NCBI GenBank assembly: GCA_903944555.1
Contig: CAJASG010000049.1
Coordinates: 1 to 13,657, forward strand
Reading direction: 5' to 3'
Length of the DNA stretch: 13,657 nucleotides
Source: an uncultured beta proteobacterium
Lineage (GTDB): Bacteria > Pseudomonadota > Gammaproteobacteria > Burkholderiales > Burkholderiaceae_C
Positions 13,509 to 13,657 of the stretch are shown here, piece by piece (positions within the stretch are counted from its first letter, which is position 1; each line of letters opens with the position of its first letter). The notes under the pieces were generated by a model that saw only the letters and a list, made by a program, of their open reading frames with translations, was not told where the DNA came from and did not search any database. A program made the position numbers and the translations under genes.

Positions 13509-13539
13509 AATTTATTAATTTATTGGCAGAGTATGCCAA
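13509..13539 (-). promoter_or_regulatory. Candidate promoter/operator of the Lrp/AsnC gene
   Basis: The perfect inverted repeat TTGGCA-GAGTA-TGCCAA (13523-13539) overlaps, on the minus strand, a TTGGCA that resembles a -35 box. Sixteen bases on lies TAATAA in an AT-rich tandem repeat (AATTTATT twice, 13509-13524). The layout fits an autoregulated promoter, but no transcription start can be fixed. Confidence 0.4.
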
Positions 13540-13570
13540 AAAAAACGGATTCAGACGCAACTACGCAATT

Positions 13571-13587
13571 CCCTGCGGGCCGCAGGG
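13571..13587. other. Interrupted palindrome in the right-hand flank
   Basis: CCCTGCGG-G-CCGCAGGG is an 8-bp perfect inverted repeat about a single central base. It lies in the gene-free last 160 bases of the window, upstream of the Lrp/AsnC gene and of whatever gene lies beyond the edge. It could be an operator or RNA hairpin; there is no T run. Confidence 0.35.
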
Positions 13588-13624
13588 GCCTAAACTTGTC
13601 CTCACCTGTTACCCACAGGCAATC

Positions 13625-13655
13625 GCAGCAGGGACCTCACGAGGGACCTTGCTGC
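13625..13655 (+). other. Imperfect hairpin with direct repeats at the window edge
   Basis: GCAGCAGG pairs with CCTTGCTGC (one bulged T), enclosing two direct copies of AGGGACCT at 13630-13637 and 13642-13649. It may be a leader hairpin or operator of a gene beyond the edge; the context is cut off. Confidence 0.3.
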
Positions 13656-13657
13656 AA

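Noticed and set aside
1..13657. A defence island, phage, transposon, CRISPR array or RNA gene
   Set aside because: Every long frame is accounted for by ordinary chromosomal families; I saw no transposase, integrase, toxin-antitoxin pair, regularly spaced repeats or tRNA-like cloverleaf.

Overview
The window looks like chromosomal DNA of a GC-rich betaproteobacterium, most likely Burkholderiales/Comamonadaceae (Rhodoferax/Polaromonas-like). This rests on the family make-up (AlkB plus a short rubredoxin, RdgC, NnrU, DUF2189 and DUF2788 membrane proteins, MinCDE) and on an intergenic repeat that resembles one I recall from Comamonadaceae. I ran no searches, so the taxonomic call is an inference from protein character. 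I see no transposase, integrase, phage gene, tRNA, rRNA or CRISPR array.

Layout. (1) 1-1484, plus strand: the 3' part of an alkane 1-monooxygenase (alkB) overlaps a rubredoxin gene by 4 bases, followed by a DUF2892 membrane protein. This is a terminal alkane hydroxylation module: di-iron membrane hydroxylase plus electron carrier, with the reductase not in view. (2) 1606-3113: a secreted glycine-zipper protein converges on rdgC, and their stop codons overlap. (3) 3259-4234: a Met/His-rich Spy/CpxP-type periplasmic protein converges on a glutaredoxin-fold protein that has no cysteine at all. (4) 4340-5394: a DUF2189 and a DUF2788 membrane protein, translationally coupled. (5) 5421-8626, minus strand: a diguanylate cyclase followed by an NnrU-family membrane protein (probable operon), preceded upstream by a membrane-anchored alpha/beta hydrolase that ends in an intrinsic terminator. 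(6) 8627-9032: the only long non-coding stretch, AT-rich and full of DnaA-box-like sequence. (7) 9033-10952, plus strand: the complete minC-minD-minE division-site operon. (8) 10988-13497, minus strand: an Lrp/AsnC regulator, a TANGO2/NRDE-family protein and a membrane-anchored metallophosphoesterase, possibly one transcription unit reading leftward.

Most genes are ordinary housekeeping or accessory chromosomal genes. The item most worth a second look is 8660-8941. It has one perfect DnaA box, several 7-of-9 matches, a (CTA)4 run that fits the DnaA-trio pattern, and a core of 35 G/C in 130 bases. Divergent genes flank it, and it lies next to minCDE rather than dnaA or rpmH. It could be a replication-origin-like element, a relocated or secondary origin, or a DnaA-responsive control region for cell division; the sequence alone does not decide. 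Lesser points are the cysteine-free glutaredoxin, the altered glycines in the AlkB-linked rubredoxin, and several operator-like palindromes.
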